Assembly: GCA_001800315.1 (NCBI GenBank)
Contig: MGVE01000020.1
Coordinates: 186,001-250,000 of the forward strand
Direction of reading: 5' to 3'
DNA: 64,000 nucleotides
DNA from: Elusimicrobia bacterium RIFOXYA2_FULL_47_53
Lineage (GTDB): Bacteria; Elusimicrobiota; Endomicrobiia; Endomicrobiales; XYA2-FULL-47-53
A model generated the notes under the pieces. It was not told the origin of the DNA. It ran no database searches and was given only the letters and a program-made list of their open reading frames with translations. The translations under genes and the position numbers were made by a program. This document shows, piece by piece, positions 9,068 to 17,506 of this stretch; positions within the stretch are counted from its first letter, which is position 1; every line of letters begins with the position of its first letter.

Positions 9068-10488
9068 GAATAGATTTTTTCGCTAAGACCGATGTAGGCA
9101 GGGTGAGGAAAGAGAACCAGGACTATTTCGGTTACCTGGAAGAGAGCGGTTTTTTTATTGTCTGCGACGGAATGGGCGGCGGAGCCGCCGGAGACTTCGC
9201 GAGCCGCGCCGCGGTTGAGGTGGCCCTCAAAGCCTTTGAAAAACTATCCATAGACGAGATATCCGAAGTCCTTGGAGATTCGGCCAAAGGGGTTCCCGGC
9301 GAAGCTCTCAGGCCCCTGGCGTGCATACGCCTTGCCAACAGGGCGCTTTTTAATTTCTCGGATAAATTTCACAGACTCAGCGGGATGGGAACTACGATCG
9401 TCGCGGTTCTCTATAATAAAGATACAAATATCCTGCATATGTTCCATGTCGGAGACAGCCGGGTTTACCGCTTAAGGCGAGGCCTTTTGGACCAGCTCAC
9501 AAAGGACCACTCCAAGGTCACTGAGCTTATTGAACAGGGCAAAATGCGCGAGGAGGATGTAAAGACGGCGGAAATCCAGAGCATGATAACCAGGGCGCTG
9601 GGAATACACGAAAAAGTCAAAATTGATTACAGGGCGGAGTTTGTTTTGCCCGACGACAATATAATGCTGTGCAGTGACGGCCTTGTCAGTGAGCTTGAAG
9701 ACGGAGATATCAAAGACATAATGCTGGCCAACAAAGACAGCGTCAGGGAAAGCACCGAGAGGCTGATTTCTTCGGCAAACGAGGCCGGCGGCAAAGATAA
9801 CGATACCGTTATTACGATGAGATTTCTCCCTGATGATAAAGCCCAGGCCGCCTCGCAGTATTCCGGCGATATGGTGGGGAATGTCGTAACCGTACCCGAG
9901 GAGACGCAAAAGCAGTCGGCGGTTGAGGACAAAATTCTTAAAAGTATTATATCGGCTGCCAGGGTAAAGGTTCCGAAATCAGCCAGAGAAAAGAGCATAA
10001 TCTCTAATCCATTATATCTTGGTTCGGCGCTTGCGCTGATAATTTTCGCAGTTGTTCTTTCCTTGTCCAAGCTCGGCACAAAACAGCCGGATACGGAACT
10101 GCTGGACCTGACCGGAAAGGTGGCGGGGATTGCGCTTGAGGTTCGCGCTCCAAAGAAGGAATATATTTCGGCTTTCAAAGCCGCCGAGGACAGAATTGAT
10201 AGGCTGGAGATGATTCAGGACTGGTACTCAAAGAAAGACGAATTAACCGTGCCCATGAAAAATGTGACCGTGATCATTAAGCAGGGCGGGGTGGAAAAAC
10301 TGCGGGTTAATACGAACGGGAAGGACTTTATTGAAATAAAACTTAACAGCGGTTCGTACGAATTTGTTGTTGAATACGACGGATACAAGGTTGTAAAAGA
10401 TTCCCTGGAGTTTAAGGAATCGGTGGGCATAAATGTAGAGATGAGTGATGTTTTAAAGCCCATTCTGCTTGTGATGCTGCCGGAATAA
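9064..10488 (+). CDS. Membrane PP2C-type Ser/Thr phosphatase with PEGA-like tail
   Basis: 474 residues. The N-terminal ~255 residues are a PP2C/PrpC phosphatase: GRVRKENQDYF, VCDGMGGG, HVGDSRVYRL, SDGLVSEL and GGKDNDTVI supply the metal-binding aspartates. A linker and one membrane helix (~318-338) follow. The remaining ~130 residues end in a PEGA-like beta-domain (KNVTVIIKQGG ... LNSGSYEFVVEYDGYKVVKD) that should lie in the periplasm. PP2C enzymes remove phosphate from Thr/Ser and usually oppose a Hanks-type kinase; none is in this window. Translational overlap with the FHA protein suggests the phosphatase acts on that protein or its ligands (inference). Confidence 0.85.
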   Translation: MRIDFFAKTDVGRVRKENQDYFGYLEESGFFIVCDGMGGGAAGDFASRAAVEVALKAFEKLSIDEISEVLGDSAKGVPGEALRPLACIRLANRALFNFSDKFHRLSGMGTTIVAVLYNKDTNILHMFHVGDSRVYRLRRGLLDQLTKDHSKVTELIEQGKMREEDVKTAEIQSMITRALGIHEKVKIDYRAEFVLPDDNIMLCSDGLVSELEDGDIKDIMLANKDSVRESTERLISSANEAGGKDNDTVITMRFLPDDKAQAASQYSGDMVGNVVTVPEETQKQSAVEDKILKSIISAARVKVPKSAREKSIISNPLYLGSALALIIFAVVLSLSKLGTKQPDTELLDLTGKVAGIALEVRAPKKEYISAFKAAEDRIDRLEMIQDWYSKKDELTVPMKNVTVIIKQGGVEKLRVNTNGKDFIEIKLNSGSYEFVVEYDGYKVVKDSLEFKESVGINVEMSDVLKPILLVMLPE

Positions 10489-10515
10489 AAATATCAGCGC
10501 AATAGGGAGAGAAAA

Positions 10516-11268
10516 GTGACAGGCAAAGGTTTAAAAATAATGATAATTGAAGATAATAAGTCTTTTCTTGAGACAATTCAGGATTTGCTTGAGACAAAAG
10601 ATTTTCAGGTGGCCGCTTACACCGAGGGCAGGAACATCGCGCAAAATATTGCCAAAGAAAAGCCGGACCTGCTTATGTTAGACATAAACCTTCCCGGCGA
10701 GGACGGATTCAGCATATGCAGGCAGATAAAGTCAGCTCCTGAGACAAGGGCGCTGCCGATTATTCTGATGACCGGCGACGCGACGATAGATATAGACAAG
10801 GGGTTCGCGCTCGGAGCCGATGACTGTATATTCAAGCCTTTTGATATTGACGATGTTATCGCCAGAATAAAAAAACTCGCCCGCAGGGATCCCAGGGTAC
10901 TCTTAGTTGAGGATGACAGAAAGATCTGCGAAATGGTAACCGCCATGCTCGCGGAAAAACATTATGACGCCAAGGCTGTCAACGACGGCAGGGACATTAT
11001 TAATGTCGTTAAGGGTTTCTCGCCGGACCTGATTTTGTTAGACATTTCGCTGCAGATCCCCCCGGACGGAATAGAAATATGCAGGCTGCTAAAATCGGAC
11101 AGCGAGACGAGGAAAACGCCGGTTGTAATGCTGACGGCCAATGAAGACGCAGACTCCATAGAGAAGTGTTTCGCTTTCGGCGCCGATGACTACCTGTTTA
11201 AGCCGTTTAAGACGCAGGATCTGTTGCTGAGGATAAAAAAATACATTGAATACTCTAAGAATGTATAG
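10516..11268 (+). CDS. Double-receiver response regulator
   Basis: 250 residues starting with GTG, with GGGAG 7-11 bases upstream. It contains two complete receiver domains and nothing else. REC1 (~5-122) has acidic EDN, phospho-acceptor LDINLP, MTGD and a KPF lysine. REC2 (~130-245) has EDD, LDISLQ, LTAN and KPF. There is no DNA-binding or enzymatic output, so it should work by protein-protein contact or as a phosphate relay. It is embedded between the PP2C gene and the PorV-like/TPR gene, and no histidine kinase lies in the operon. Confidence 0.85.
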   Translation: MTGKGLKIMIIEDNKSFLETIQDLLETKDFQVAAYTEGRNIAQNIAKEKPDLLMLDINLPGEDGFSICRQIKSAPETRALPIILMTGDATIDIDKGFALGADDCIFKPFDIDDVIARIKKLARRDPRVLLVEDDRKICEMVTAMLAEKHYDAKAVNDGRDIINVVKGFSPDLILLDISLQIPPDGIEICRLLKSDSETRKTPVVMLTANEDADSIEKCFAFGADDYLFKPFKTQDLLLRIKKYIEYSKNV

Positions 11269-11278
11269 CGGAGGCCAG

Positions 11279-13402
11279 ATGCGCGGTTTAAGCAAATCAT
11301 CAATTTCAGCCGTTGCGGCTGTTTTATTTTTTTCGGTCTCGTGTTTGGCCGGAACTTTTAATAACACATCCGAATTTTTGAGAATCGTGCCCGATCCGCA
11401 GTCTGTCGCCATGGGCGAGACGATCATGGCTTTTCCCGAGTCGCCTATGGGCATGGTGTCAAACCCCGCGGGCATGTCTATTGTGCGCCGTCCGGAGTTT
11501 TCTTTCAGCGAAACGCTTATGTGGGAGGGAATGCGCCATTATTTCCTCGGAGCCGTGATGCCCACGCAAATGGGAAATATTGGCGCCGGTGTAGCGCATA
11601 TGGCGTACGGCGATATCCCAGGGTTTGATAATAATGGCGATCCTTATGATATATCTTCTTCCTACGCCACCACATTTCTTCTGAATTATTCTATCCCCGT
11701 GAACAGGCATGTTCCGGTTCTCGTTGAATACGGAAGCGTGGGCTTTAATTTTAAATTTATTCAGGATAAACTTTCGGAATATCCGCTGGAGGGCATGGCT
11801 TTTGACCTGTCTGCCGTCGTTAAGATGCCTTTTGTGAAAAGTTTCAGCGCGAGTTTCCTCTATAAAAACATGGGCAGTTCCATGAAATTCGTCAATGACA
11901 CTTACCAGCTGCCGGCTTCGCTCAATTACGGGGTAAGATATGACCTGCCATGGATGACGCTGGTGGCGGACTCCTCAAACGACGCGGAGTCCAGCCTCTC
12001 CTCGTACTCCGCCGGATTTACTGTTTATCCCGCGCATTCCATAAGGCTTATGAGCGGCTGGAGAGAGTCCGCCGATTCCCTTAATTCCGGGTTTCGCTTC
12101 GGGCTTGGTTTTGATTTTGAATCTTTTACGGTCAATTACGCCATGCTGCCTTCAAACGATGCCGCTATTTCTCATCAGGCCGCCATTGAAATACCGCTCG
12201 GTCCCATTCCTCAGCAGGAAGCGGCATACAAGCGCAGCCTCGGATACTATTTTGAGAAGGCGAAGGAAAAATACTACCGCAGGGATTATATAGCCGCCAG
12301 GCAGATAATAGAAGATATTCTGGCGGTTTATCCGGGGCACAGGCCTTCAATAGAGTATCTGGAAAAAATAGGCGAAAAACTTGACGCTATTGACAGGTCA
12401 AAGACCCCTGAGGCCAATGCCCTGCTGGCCCGCGCCGATGCCGAGCTGGAGGCTGAGAATATTCCCGAGGCGAAAAAAAACTATGACAAAGTCCTTGAAA
12501 TATTCCCGGGCCATCCCGCGGCGCTTGACGGCCTTGCCAGAATAGACCAGATAATGGGCGGCTACAACGACGAAAAGGGTTTTAAGGACAGAGCCGAGGC
12601 AAAACGGCTTTTTCAGAAGGCTCTGGTGCTCTATAGAAAGGACCGGCTTGTTGAGTCCTGGGATATTTTCCTGAATATCCTTGAGCTGGACCCTTTTAAC
12701 GCCGAGGCAAGAGAATATGTAAAGGATATCAATAACCGCTTTACGACTTTGACAAAATGGGAAACAAAAAATATTTTTAAGTCCGGAGTCAGGTTGTACA
12801 AAAAAAACAGGTTCGCGGAAAGCATAAAGTATTTCAACGCTGTGCTGGCCGCCGACTCTAAGAACGCCCAGGCTCAGGAGTATATAGCCAGGGCCCAGGA
12901 AGGGGTCTCGCAGCTGCCTCCCATGGATCCGGCGGAGTCGGTGAAATATGAAAAAGAGCTTCTGGCAGTTAAAGAAAAAGCCAATAAAAAGTATTTGAAA
13001 GGCGACTACCAGGCCTCTTTGAACCTGTTCGCCGAAGCCATGAAAATAGCCGAGGAAAGACAGCTTGAGGTTTATGTTCCGGGCCTGAATAATTCAATGG
13101 CAAAGGTAAGGTCGGTGCTGTCCGACCAGCTTTGCGTTGCCGCGGATACGAGTTTTCAGAAAGACAAACTGGAGGATGCCGCAAAATCCTACGAGAAAGC
13201 TCTGGAGCTTAATCCGGACAACTCCACGGCTAAAGCGGGCCTGGATAAGGTTTCCATAAAACTCTCAAAATATTATTATGACCGCGGCATGGAAGCGTAT
13301 TCCAAGAGTGAAAGCGATAAGGCCAGGGAGTATTTTGAAAAATCCCTCAAACTTTATCCTGGCAACGAAGAGTCTAAGCGCATGTACGAAAAACTAAAAT
13401 GA
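11279..13402 (+). CDS. PorV-like barrel fused to TPR repeats
   Basis: I choose the ATG at 11279 (707 residues) because GGAGG stands 4 bases before it and the signal peptide begins there; an ATG at 11246 would overlap the receiver gene by 23 bases. Residues ~30-310 resemble the PorV/PorQ family (FLRIVPDPQSVAMGET, MGMVSNPAGMS, repeated amphipathic strands). From ~320 to the end there are TPR-like helical pairs (for example YYRRDYIAARQIIEDILAVYP, FAESIKYFNAVLAADSKNAQ, AKSYEKALELNPDN, AREYFEKSLKLYPGN). The order suggests a barrel with a periplasmic TPR scaffold. It is the largest envelope component of the operon and probably a platform for partners (inference). Confidence 0.7.
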   Translation: MRGLSKSSISAVAAVLFFSVSCLAGTFNNTSEFLRIVPDPQSVAMGETIMAFPESPMGMVSNPAGMSIVRRPEFSFSETLMWEGMRHYFLGAVMPTQMGNIGAGVAHMAYGDIPGFDNNGDPYDISSSYATTFLLNYSIPVNRHVPVLVEYGSVGFNFKFIQDKLSEYPLEGMAFDLSAVVKMPFVKSFSASFLYKNMGSSMKFVNDTYQLPASLNYGVRYDLPWMTLVADSSNDAESSLSSYSAGFTVYPAHSIRLMSGWRESADSLNSGFRFGLGFDFESFTVNYAMLPSNDAAISHQAAIEIPLGPIPQQEAAYKRSLGYYFEKAKEKYYRRDYIAARQIIEDILAVYPGHRPSIEYLEKIGEKLDAIDRSKTPEANALLARADAELEAENIPEAKKNYDKVLEIFPGHPAALDGLARIDQIMGGYNDEKGFKDRAEAKRLFQKALVLYRKDRLVESWDIFLNILELDPFNAEAREYVKDINNRFTTLTKWETKNIFKSGVRLYKKNRFAESIKYFNAVLAADSKNAQAQEYIARAQEGVSQLPPMDPAESVKYEKELLAVKEKANKKYLKGDYQASLNLFAEAMKIAEERQLEVYVPGLNNSMAKVRSVLSDQLCVAADTSFQKDKLEDAAKSYEKALELNPDNSTAKAGLDKVSIKLSKYYYDRGMEAYSKSESDKAREYFEKSLKLYPGNEESKRMYEKLK

Positions 13403-13788
13403 GTAAAGGATTGTCTATGAGAAAATTCATGAAAGATTTTTTTGGCAGGTCAGTGCTCGCGGCCTGGGTTTTGCTCGCGGCGGCCTCAGGCCTGTACGCC
13501 GAAATAAAGGCTTATCCCGTTCCCTGGATCCCCGAGGACGGCAAGGTCAGGACGGGGAATGTTGATGACGGAATTACATTTTCCGGCCTGCCGGCCAGCG
13601 GCGAAATACTAATTTACACTTCCGTGGGAAACCTTGTCAGAAAAGTTGAGCTTGCCTCGCCGGCGGGAGGGAAGCTGAGCCTGTTCGGCAAAGATGACGG
13701 CTTCGCGCCTGTTCCGAGCGGCGTATATGTCTGGAAAGTAAAAGCTCCGAACATTTTAAAGACGGGCAAGATAGTCGTAGTAAGATAA
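13399..13788 (+). CDS. Mini secreted FlgD-type Ig (sorting-like) domain protein
   Basis: 129 residues; its ATG overlaps the stop of the previous gene by 4 bases. An alternative start 6 codons in (MRKFMKDF) begins nearer the signal peptide, which ends near LYAEIK. What remains (~95 residues) is a single domain: KAYPVPWIPEDGK, GEILIYTSVGNLVRKV, VPSGVYVWKVKA, KTGKIVVVR. This is the same fold signature seen at the C-terminus of the proteins at 3653-4870 and 56917-60600, here with no cargo attached. It could be a decoy, a plug or a structural subunit of the export machinery; the function is unknown. Confidence 0.6.
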   Translation: MSKGLSMRKFMKDFFGRSVLAAWVLLAAASGLYAEIKAYPVPWIPEDGKVRTGNVDDGITFSGLPASGEILIYTSVGNLVRKVELASPAGGKLSLFGKDDGFAPVPSGVYVWKVKAPNILKTGKIVVVR

Positions 13789-13860
13789 CACAGAAATATT
13801 TTCGCTAAGTTTGAGGCCGCGGCGGATTGTCCACGGCCGGGTTTGCCGAAACTGTACGGA

Positions 13861-13883
13861 AAACCACGGGTTCGTGGTTTTTT
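13861..13883 (+). terminator. Rho-independent terminator of the envelope operon
   Basis: An 8-bp perfect stem (AAACCACG at 13861-13868 with CGTGGTTT at 13873-13880, GGTT loop) runs straight into a T tract. It follows the last envelope gene by about 70 bases and ends 18 bases before the next start codon. Confidence 0.85.
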
Positions 13884-13901
13884 AATTTTTAGGATACGGT
13901 C

Positions 13902-15188
13902 ATGAACTATCTCCAGCAAAATTTTATTTATCTTTCGCAGATCATAGGCCTGCCGGTCGTCGTCTCCGGCGACGGCGCCAGAGTCGGCTATGTCTCAGAC
14001 CTGGTGGCCGGCCTGAGGGAGATGTATCCGAAGATAACCGCGGTCAAAATAAGAAAAAAAATGAGCGCGGAACATTTTTATGTGCTCTGGAAAGATGTCG
14101 TCAAAGTTGCCGAAAACAAAGCTTTGGTTATAACTTCCATGCCCGAAGCAAATGTCGCGCTTGGCGAGAACGAGATTTGCCTGAGAGAAACATTCTGGGA
14201 TAAGCAGATAGTTGATATTTCCGGATCAAAGGTGGTGCGCGTAAACGACCTGCATCTTTTGCGCGAGGATCCAAACTTCTGGGTTGTCCACATGGATATA
14301 GGTTTTAAGGGGTTGGTGCGCCGGCTGGGCTGGGCGCCCTTCGTTGAATATATTTCAAAATGGCTTTTCGCCTATGAGCTCAAAGAAAGATTTATTTCCT
14401 GGAAATATGTCCAGCCCGTAACCATGGCGCGCGCCGGCGAGTCCTTGTCGCTGAAAGTCCCGCACTCTAAAATGGCCGAGCTTCATCCGGCAGAACTCGC
14501 GGATATTCTTATTGATATCGGTACCGACGAAAGAATCGCGATATTAAAGGCGCTCGGCAATACTATGGCGGCCAGCGCTCTCAAGGAACTGCCCTTGAAA
14601 CTCAGGATCCAGACAGCGGAACTGCTCAAACATGACCAGCTGGCAAGCATAATAAATGAAATGCCCCCCGATGAAGCCGTGGACATACTTAATAAACTGC
14701 CGAGAAAAAAAGTCAGCTATATTCTAAACGCTCTTCAGCCCGACAAAGTTGCCCAGCTCAAAAATCTTCTAAGTTACTCTGAAAAGGTCGCCGGAAGCCT
14801 TATGAACACGGAATATGTTTCCGTGAGGTCATCGGTGACCGTAAACCAGGTCTGGGAAAAGATCAGGGCCGAACTCAAGAAGAAAGAATCTATTTATTAT
14901 GTGTATGTTTTAGACGATAATGACACGCTTATCGGAGTATTGACTTTAAGGCAGCTTCTGACAGCCCAGCACGACAAAATGGTTTCCGAGGTGATGCGCA
15001 AGAGGGTCGCCAAGGTCAGGGTTGACGATGATGTTAAGGATGTGGCGCAGCATTTTCTTAAATATGATTTTACCGTGCTGCCGGTTGTGGACAAACACAA
15101 CAAAATTCAGGGCACAATTACCATTAAGGACGCGTTTGAGTCGGTTTATCCGAGAATAAGAGAAGAAGCCGAGCAGGAACTGGCGTAA
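13902..15188 (+). CDS. Soluble MgtE_N-CBS protein with PRC-barrel-like N-terminus
   Basis: 428 residues. The first ~170 residues hold PRC-barrel-like segments (GLPVVVSGDGARVGYVSDL; IVDISGSKVVRVNDLHLL). From ~188 to 290 there is an MgtE intracellular N domain (KMAELHPAELADILIDIG, DEAVDILNKLP), and from ~296 to 420 a CBS pair beginning with AGSLMNTEYV. In the Mg2+ channel MgtE these two domains form the cytosolic Mg2+ sensor gating the pore, but the MgtE membrane domain is absent here and the protein ends after CBS. The NRAMP gene starts 3 bases later, so this is probably its regulatory subunit (inference). AGGA precedes the ATG. Confidence 0.8.
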   Translation: MNYLQQNFIYLSQIIGLPVVVSGDGARVGYVSDLVAGLREMYPKITAVKIRKKMSAEHFYVLWKDVVKVAENKALVITSMPEANVALGENEICLRETFWDKQIVDISGSKVVRVNDLHLLREDPNFWVVHMDIGFKGLVRRLGWAPFVEYISKWLFAYELKERFISWKYVQPVTMARAGESLSLKVPHSKMAELHPAELADILIDIGTDERIAILKALGNTMAASALKELPLKLRIQTAELLKHDQLASIINEMPPDEAVDILNKLPRKKVSYILNALQPDKVAQLKNLLSYSEKVAGSLMNTEYVSVRSSVTVNQVWEKIRAELKKKESIYYVYVLDDNDTLIGVLTLRQLLTAQHDKMVSEVMRKRVAKVRVDDDVKDVAQHFLKYDFTVLPVVDKHNKIQGTITIKDAFESVYPRIREEAEQELA

Positions 15189-15191
15189 ATC

Positions 15192-16442
15192 ATGAATATA
15201 ATAAAAAAAATAAAAGAAAATTCTTTCGTAAGGAATATTATAATTTTCCTTTCAGTGATGGGGCCCGGCGTTATAACCGCGAATGTGGACAACGACGCCG
15301 GCGGCATAACGACCTATTCTCTGGCGGGGGCGAATTACGGTTATACGCTCCTGTGGAGCCTTGTTCCCATAACTTTCGCCCTGATAATTATTCAGGAGAT
15401 GTGCAACAGGATGGGCGTTGTAACCGGCAAAGGGCTTTCGGACCTGATAAGGGAAAAATTCGGCGTTAAGATGACATTCTATATCATGCTGCTGATATTG
15501 GTTACGAATTTCGGCAACATAATGTCGGAATTTGCCGGTGTTGCCGCCAGCGCGGAATTGTTCGGTATAAGCAAGTTTATCGCTATACCGATGAGCGCTT
15601 TTATAGTTTGGTACATGGTCGTAAAAGGCACCTACAGAAGCGTTGAAAAAATATTTCTCGTGGCCTGCGTGTTTTATGTCAGCTATCTTATCACCGGCTT
15701 TCTGGTTAATCCGCCCTGGCACCAGATCTACCGCGAATTCGTCAGGCCCAGTATAAGCTTTGAAACCGGTTATCTTATGATGCTGGTGGCGGTAATCGGC
15801 ACCACCATAGCTCCGTGGATGCAGTTTTACCAGCAGTCGTCGGTGGCGGAAAAGGGAATAAAAATAGAGGATTATAAATACTCCCGCATGGATGTTATCG
15901 TGGGCAGTATAGGCGTTAATGTCGTGGCCTTTTTCATTATAGTGGTTTGCGGCACGGTGCTTTTTCAGGGCAGCGGATTTACTCCGATACAGACGGCCGG
16001 AGACGCCGCCCGGGTTCTAAAGCCGCTTGCCGGAGACTACAGTTCCTATCTTTTCGCGTTCGGCCTTCTCAATGCCTCGCTTTTCGCGGCCTCAATACTC
16101 CCTCTTTCCACGGCTTACAGTGTTTCTGAAAGCTTCGGGTGGGAGACGGGCGTCAACAAAAATTTCGCCGAGGCGCCTCAGTTTTACATACTTTACTCTC
16201 TTCTGATTGTGCTGGGCGCGAGCGTGGTGCTTTTTCCGATTCCGCTTATAAAGATCATGTGGCTTACGCAGTTCATTAACGGCCTTGTTCTGCCGTTCGT
16301 GCTGGCCGCGATGTTAATTATTATCAATGATAAAAAGATTATGGGCGAATACTCCAACACAAGGCTTTTCAACTACCTGACCATCGCCTGCATAGGCGGC
16401 ATTTCTCTCCTTTCGTTCCTGCTCGTCATTGGCTCTATATAA
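15192..16442 (+). CDS. Atypical NRAMP-family divalent metal transporter
   Basis: 416 residues with about 11 hydrophobic helices. The helix-1 region reads GPGVITANVDNDAGGITTYS, where classical NRAMP Mn/Fe transporters have a DPGN motif; the Asn is Gly here. The helix-6 region reads GTTIAPWMQFYQQS, where the classical metal-binding MPH is replaced by APW. Loss of the helix-6 methionine is the feature associated with NRAMP-related transporters that carry Mg2+. With the MgtE-type sensor gene 3 bases upstream, Mg2+ (or Mg2+/Mn2+) is the best guess for substrate; classical Mn2+ or Fe2+ transport is less likely. A terminator follows, so the two genes form their own unit. Confidence 0.8.
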   Translation: MNIIKKIKENSFVRNIIIFLSVMGPGVITANVDNDAGGITTYSLAGANYGYTLLWSLVPITFALIIIQEMCNRMGVVTGKGLSDLIREKFGVKMTFYIMLLILVTNFGNIMSEFAGVAASAELFGISKFIAIPMSAFIVWYMVVKGTYRSVEKIFLVACVFYVSYLITGFLVNPPWHQIYREFVRPSISFETGYLMMLVAVIGTTIAPWMQFYQQSSVAEKGIKIEDYKYSRMDVIVGSIGVNVVAFFIIVVCGTVLFQGSGFTPIQTAGDAARVLKPLAGDYSSYLFAFGLLNASLFAASILPLSTAYSVSESFGWETGVNKNFAEAPQFYILYSLLIVLGASVVLFPIPLIKIMWLTQFINGLVLPFVLAAMLIIINDKKIMGEYSNTRLFNYLTIACIGGISLLSFLLVIGSI

Positions 16443-16451
16443 ACAGGTTTG

Positions 16452-16484
16452 CGCGGCCCCCTTTAGAGCCGCGGTTTATATTTG
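16452..16484 (+). terminator. Probable terminator after the NRAMP gene
   Basis: A 6-bp GC stem (CGCGGC at 16452-16457 with GCCGCG at 16468-16473) is followed by a T-rich run (GTTTATATTTG). The stem is short and the T tract is broken, so confidence is moderate. Confidence 0.5.
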
Positions 16485-16503
16485 AGCCCATATTTGCTAA
16501 AAT
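16475..16503 (+). promoter_or_regulatory. Possible promoter for the tilS operon
   Basis: A TAAAAT -10-like box (16498-16503) lies 9 bases before the tilS ATG, with a weak TTTATA -35-like box 17 bases upstream (16475-16480). If real, the transcript would be almost leaderless. The -35 match is poor. Confidence 0.3.
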
Positions 16504-16512
16504 ACCTGCATT

Positions 16513-17487
16513 ATGAATCCCTGGGATAGTTTTATTCAAAGCGTCAACAAATACGGCTCCGTCTCCGCTTTTGACAGGGTTTTGGCCTGTGTTTCCGGAG
16601 GCCCTGATTCGGTTGCCATGCTCCACCTGCTCTGGAGGCTTAAAAAAACCCTGAGGTTTGAACTCGGTGTCGTGTACATTGACCACGGCTTGAGAAAAGA
16701 ATCAATAAAAGAAGAAAAATTTGTCTCGGAGCTTTCAGAGCTGCTGAACCTTCCTTATTTTACGGCACGGATACCTGTCAGAAAGCATTCCGGAGCCAAA
16801 AAAATATCTATTGAGGCCGCGGCCCGCGAATTAAGATACGGGGAGTTTGAGAAAATATGCCGGGCCCACGGCTACGACAAAATAGCCACAGGGCACAACG
16901 CCAATGATAACGCGGAGACGCTTATCATGTGGCTGCTGCGCGGAACCGGCCCGGACGGGCTTTCAGGCATTCCTCAAAGGCGCGGCTGCGGGCCGAAGCT
17001 GGAGATAATAAGGCCGATACTCGCGCTTTCGCGCCGGGAAATAATCGCCTATCTTAAAAGCCAGAAGCTGAAATTTGTGACGGACAAATCCAACTTCAGC
17101 ATGGATTACACCCGAAACAAAATAAGGCACAATATCCTGCCCGCGCTTGAGAAGATAAACAAAAAGGTTGTGGAGCATATTCTTAACCTGACAAGAATGG
17201 AAGCCGAAAGGAATGAGTTTTTTAACGAGTTCGTGAGGGGCGCGAAAGAGCGTTCTGTTGTTGTAAAATCAAGCAGAATTGAGCTTGATTTGAAGCGTTT
17301 TATTGGATATAATAAAGCCGTTCAATCTCATATAGTTAAGGATTTCTTGCCCGAAAAAAAATCCGTTTCTGCTGTTGAACGCGTTCTCAACTGGGCGATA
17401 TTCTCGCCGGAAAAAGAACTCGGTTTTTCCCGCTCCTGGCGTCTGCGAAAGGCCAAAAACAAGATTATCTTAGAGCGCGGCAAATAA
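16513..17487 (+). CDS. tilS: tRNA(Ile)-lysidine synthase
   Basis: 324 residues. The PP-loop CVSGGPDSVAML (~30-41) is the ATP-pyrophosphatase signature of TilS, and YIDHGLR and ATGHNANDNAETL are the family's other conserved blocks. TilS adds lysine to the wobble C34 of the tRNA that reads AUA. The protein is a short form, lacking most of the C-terminal tRNA-binding domain of the E. coli enzyme, as is common in many phyla. It heads the train tilS-hpt-ftsH, an arrangement also found in Bacillus. Confidence 0.92.
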   Translation: MNPWDSFIQSVNKYGSVSAFDRVLACVSGGPDSVAMLHLLWRLKKTLRFELGVVYIDHGLRKESIKEEKFVSELSELLNLPYFTARIPVRKHSGAKKISIEAAARELRYGEFEKICRAHGYDKIATGHNANDNAETLIMWLLRGTGPDGLSGIPQRRGCGPKLEIIRPILALSRREIIAYLKSQKLKFVTDKSNFSMDYTRNKIRHNILPALEKINKKVVEHILNLTRMEAERNEFFNEFVRGAKERSVVVKSSRIELDLKRFIGYNKAVQSHIVKDFLPEKKSVSAVERVLNWAIFSPEKELGFSRSWRLRKAKNKIILERGK

Positions 17488-17506
17488 ATATAAGGGATTT
17501 AAGCCT

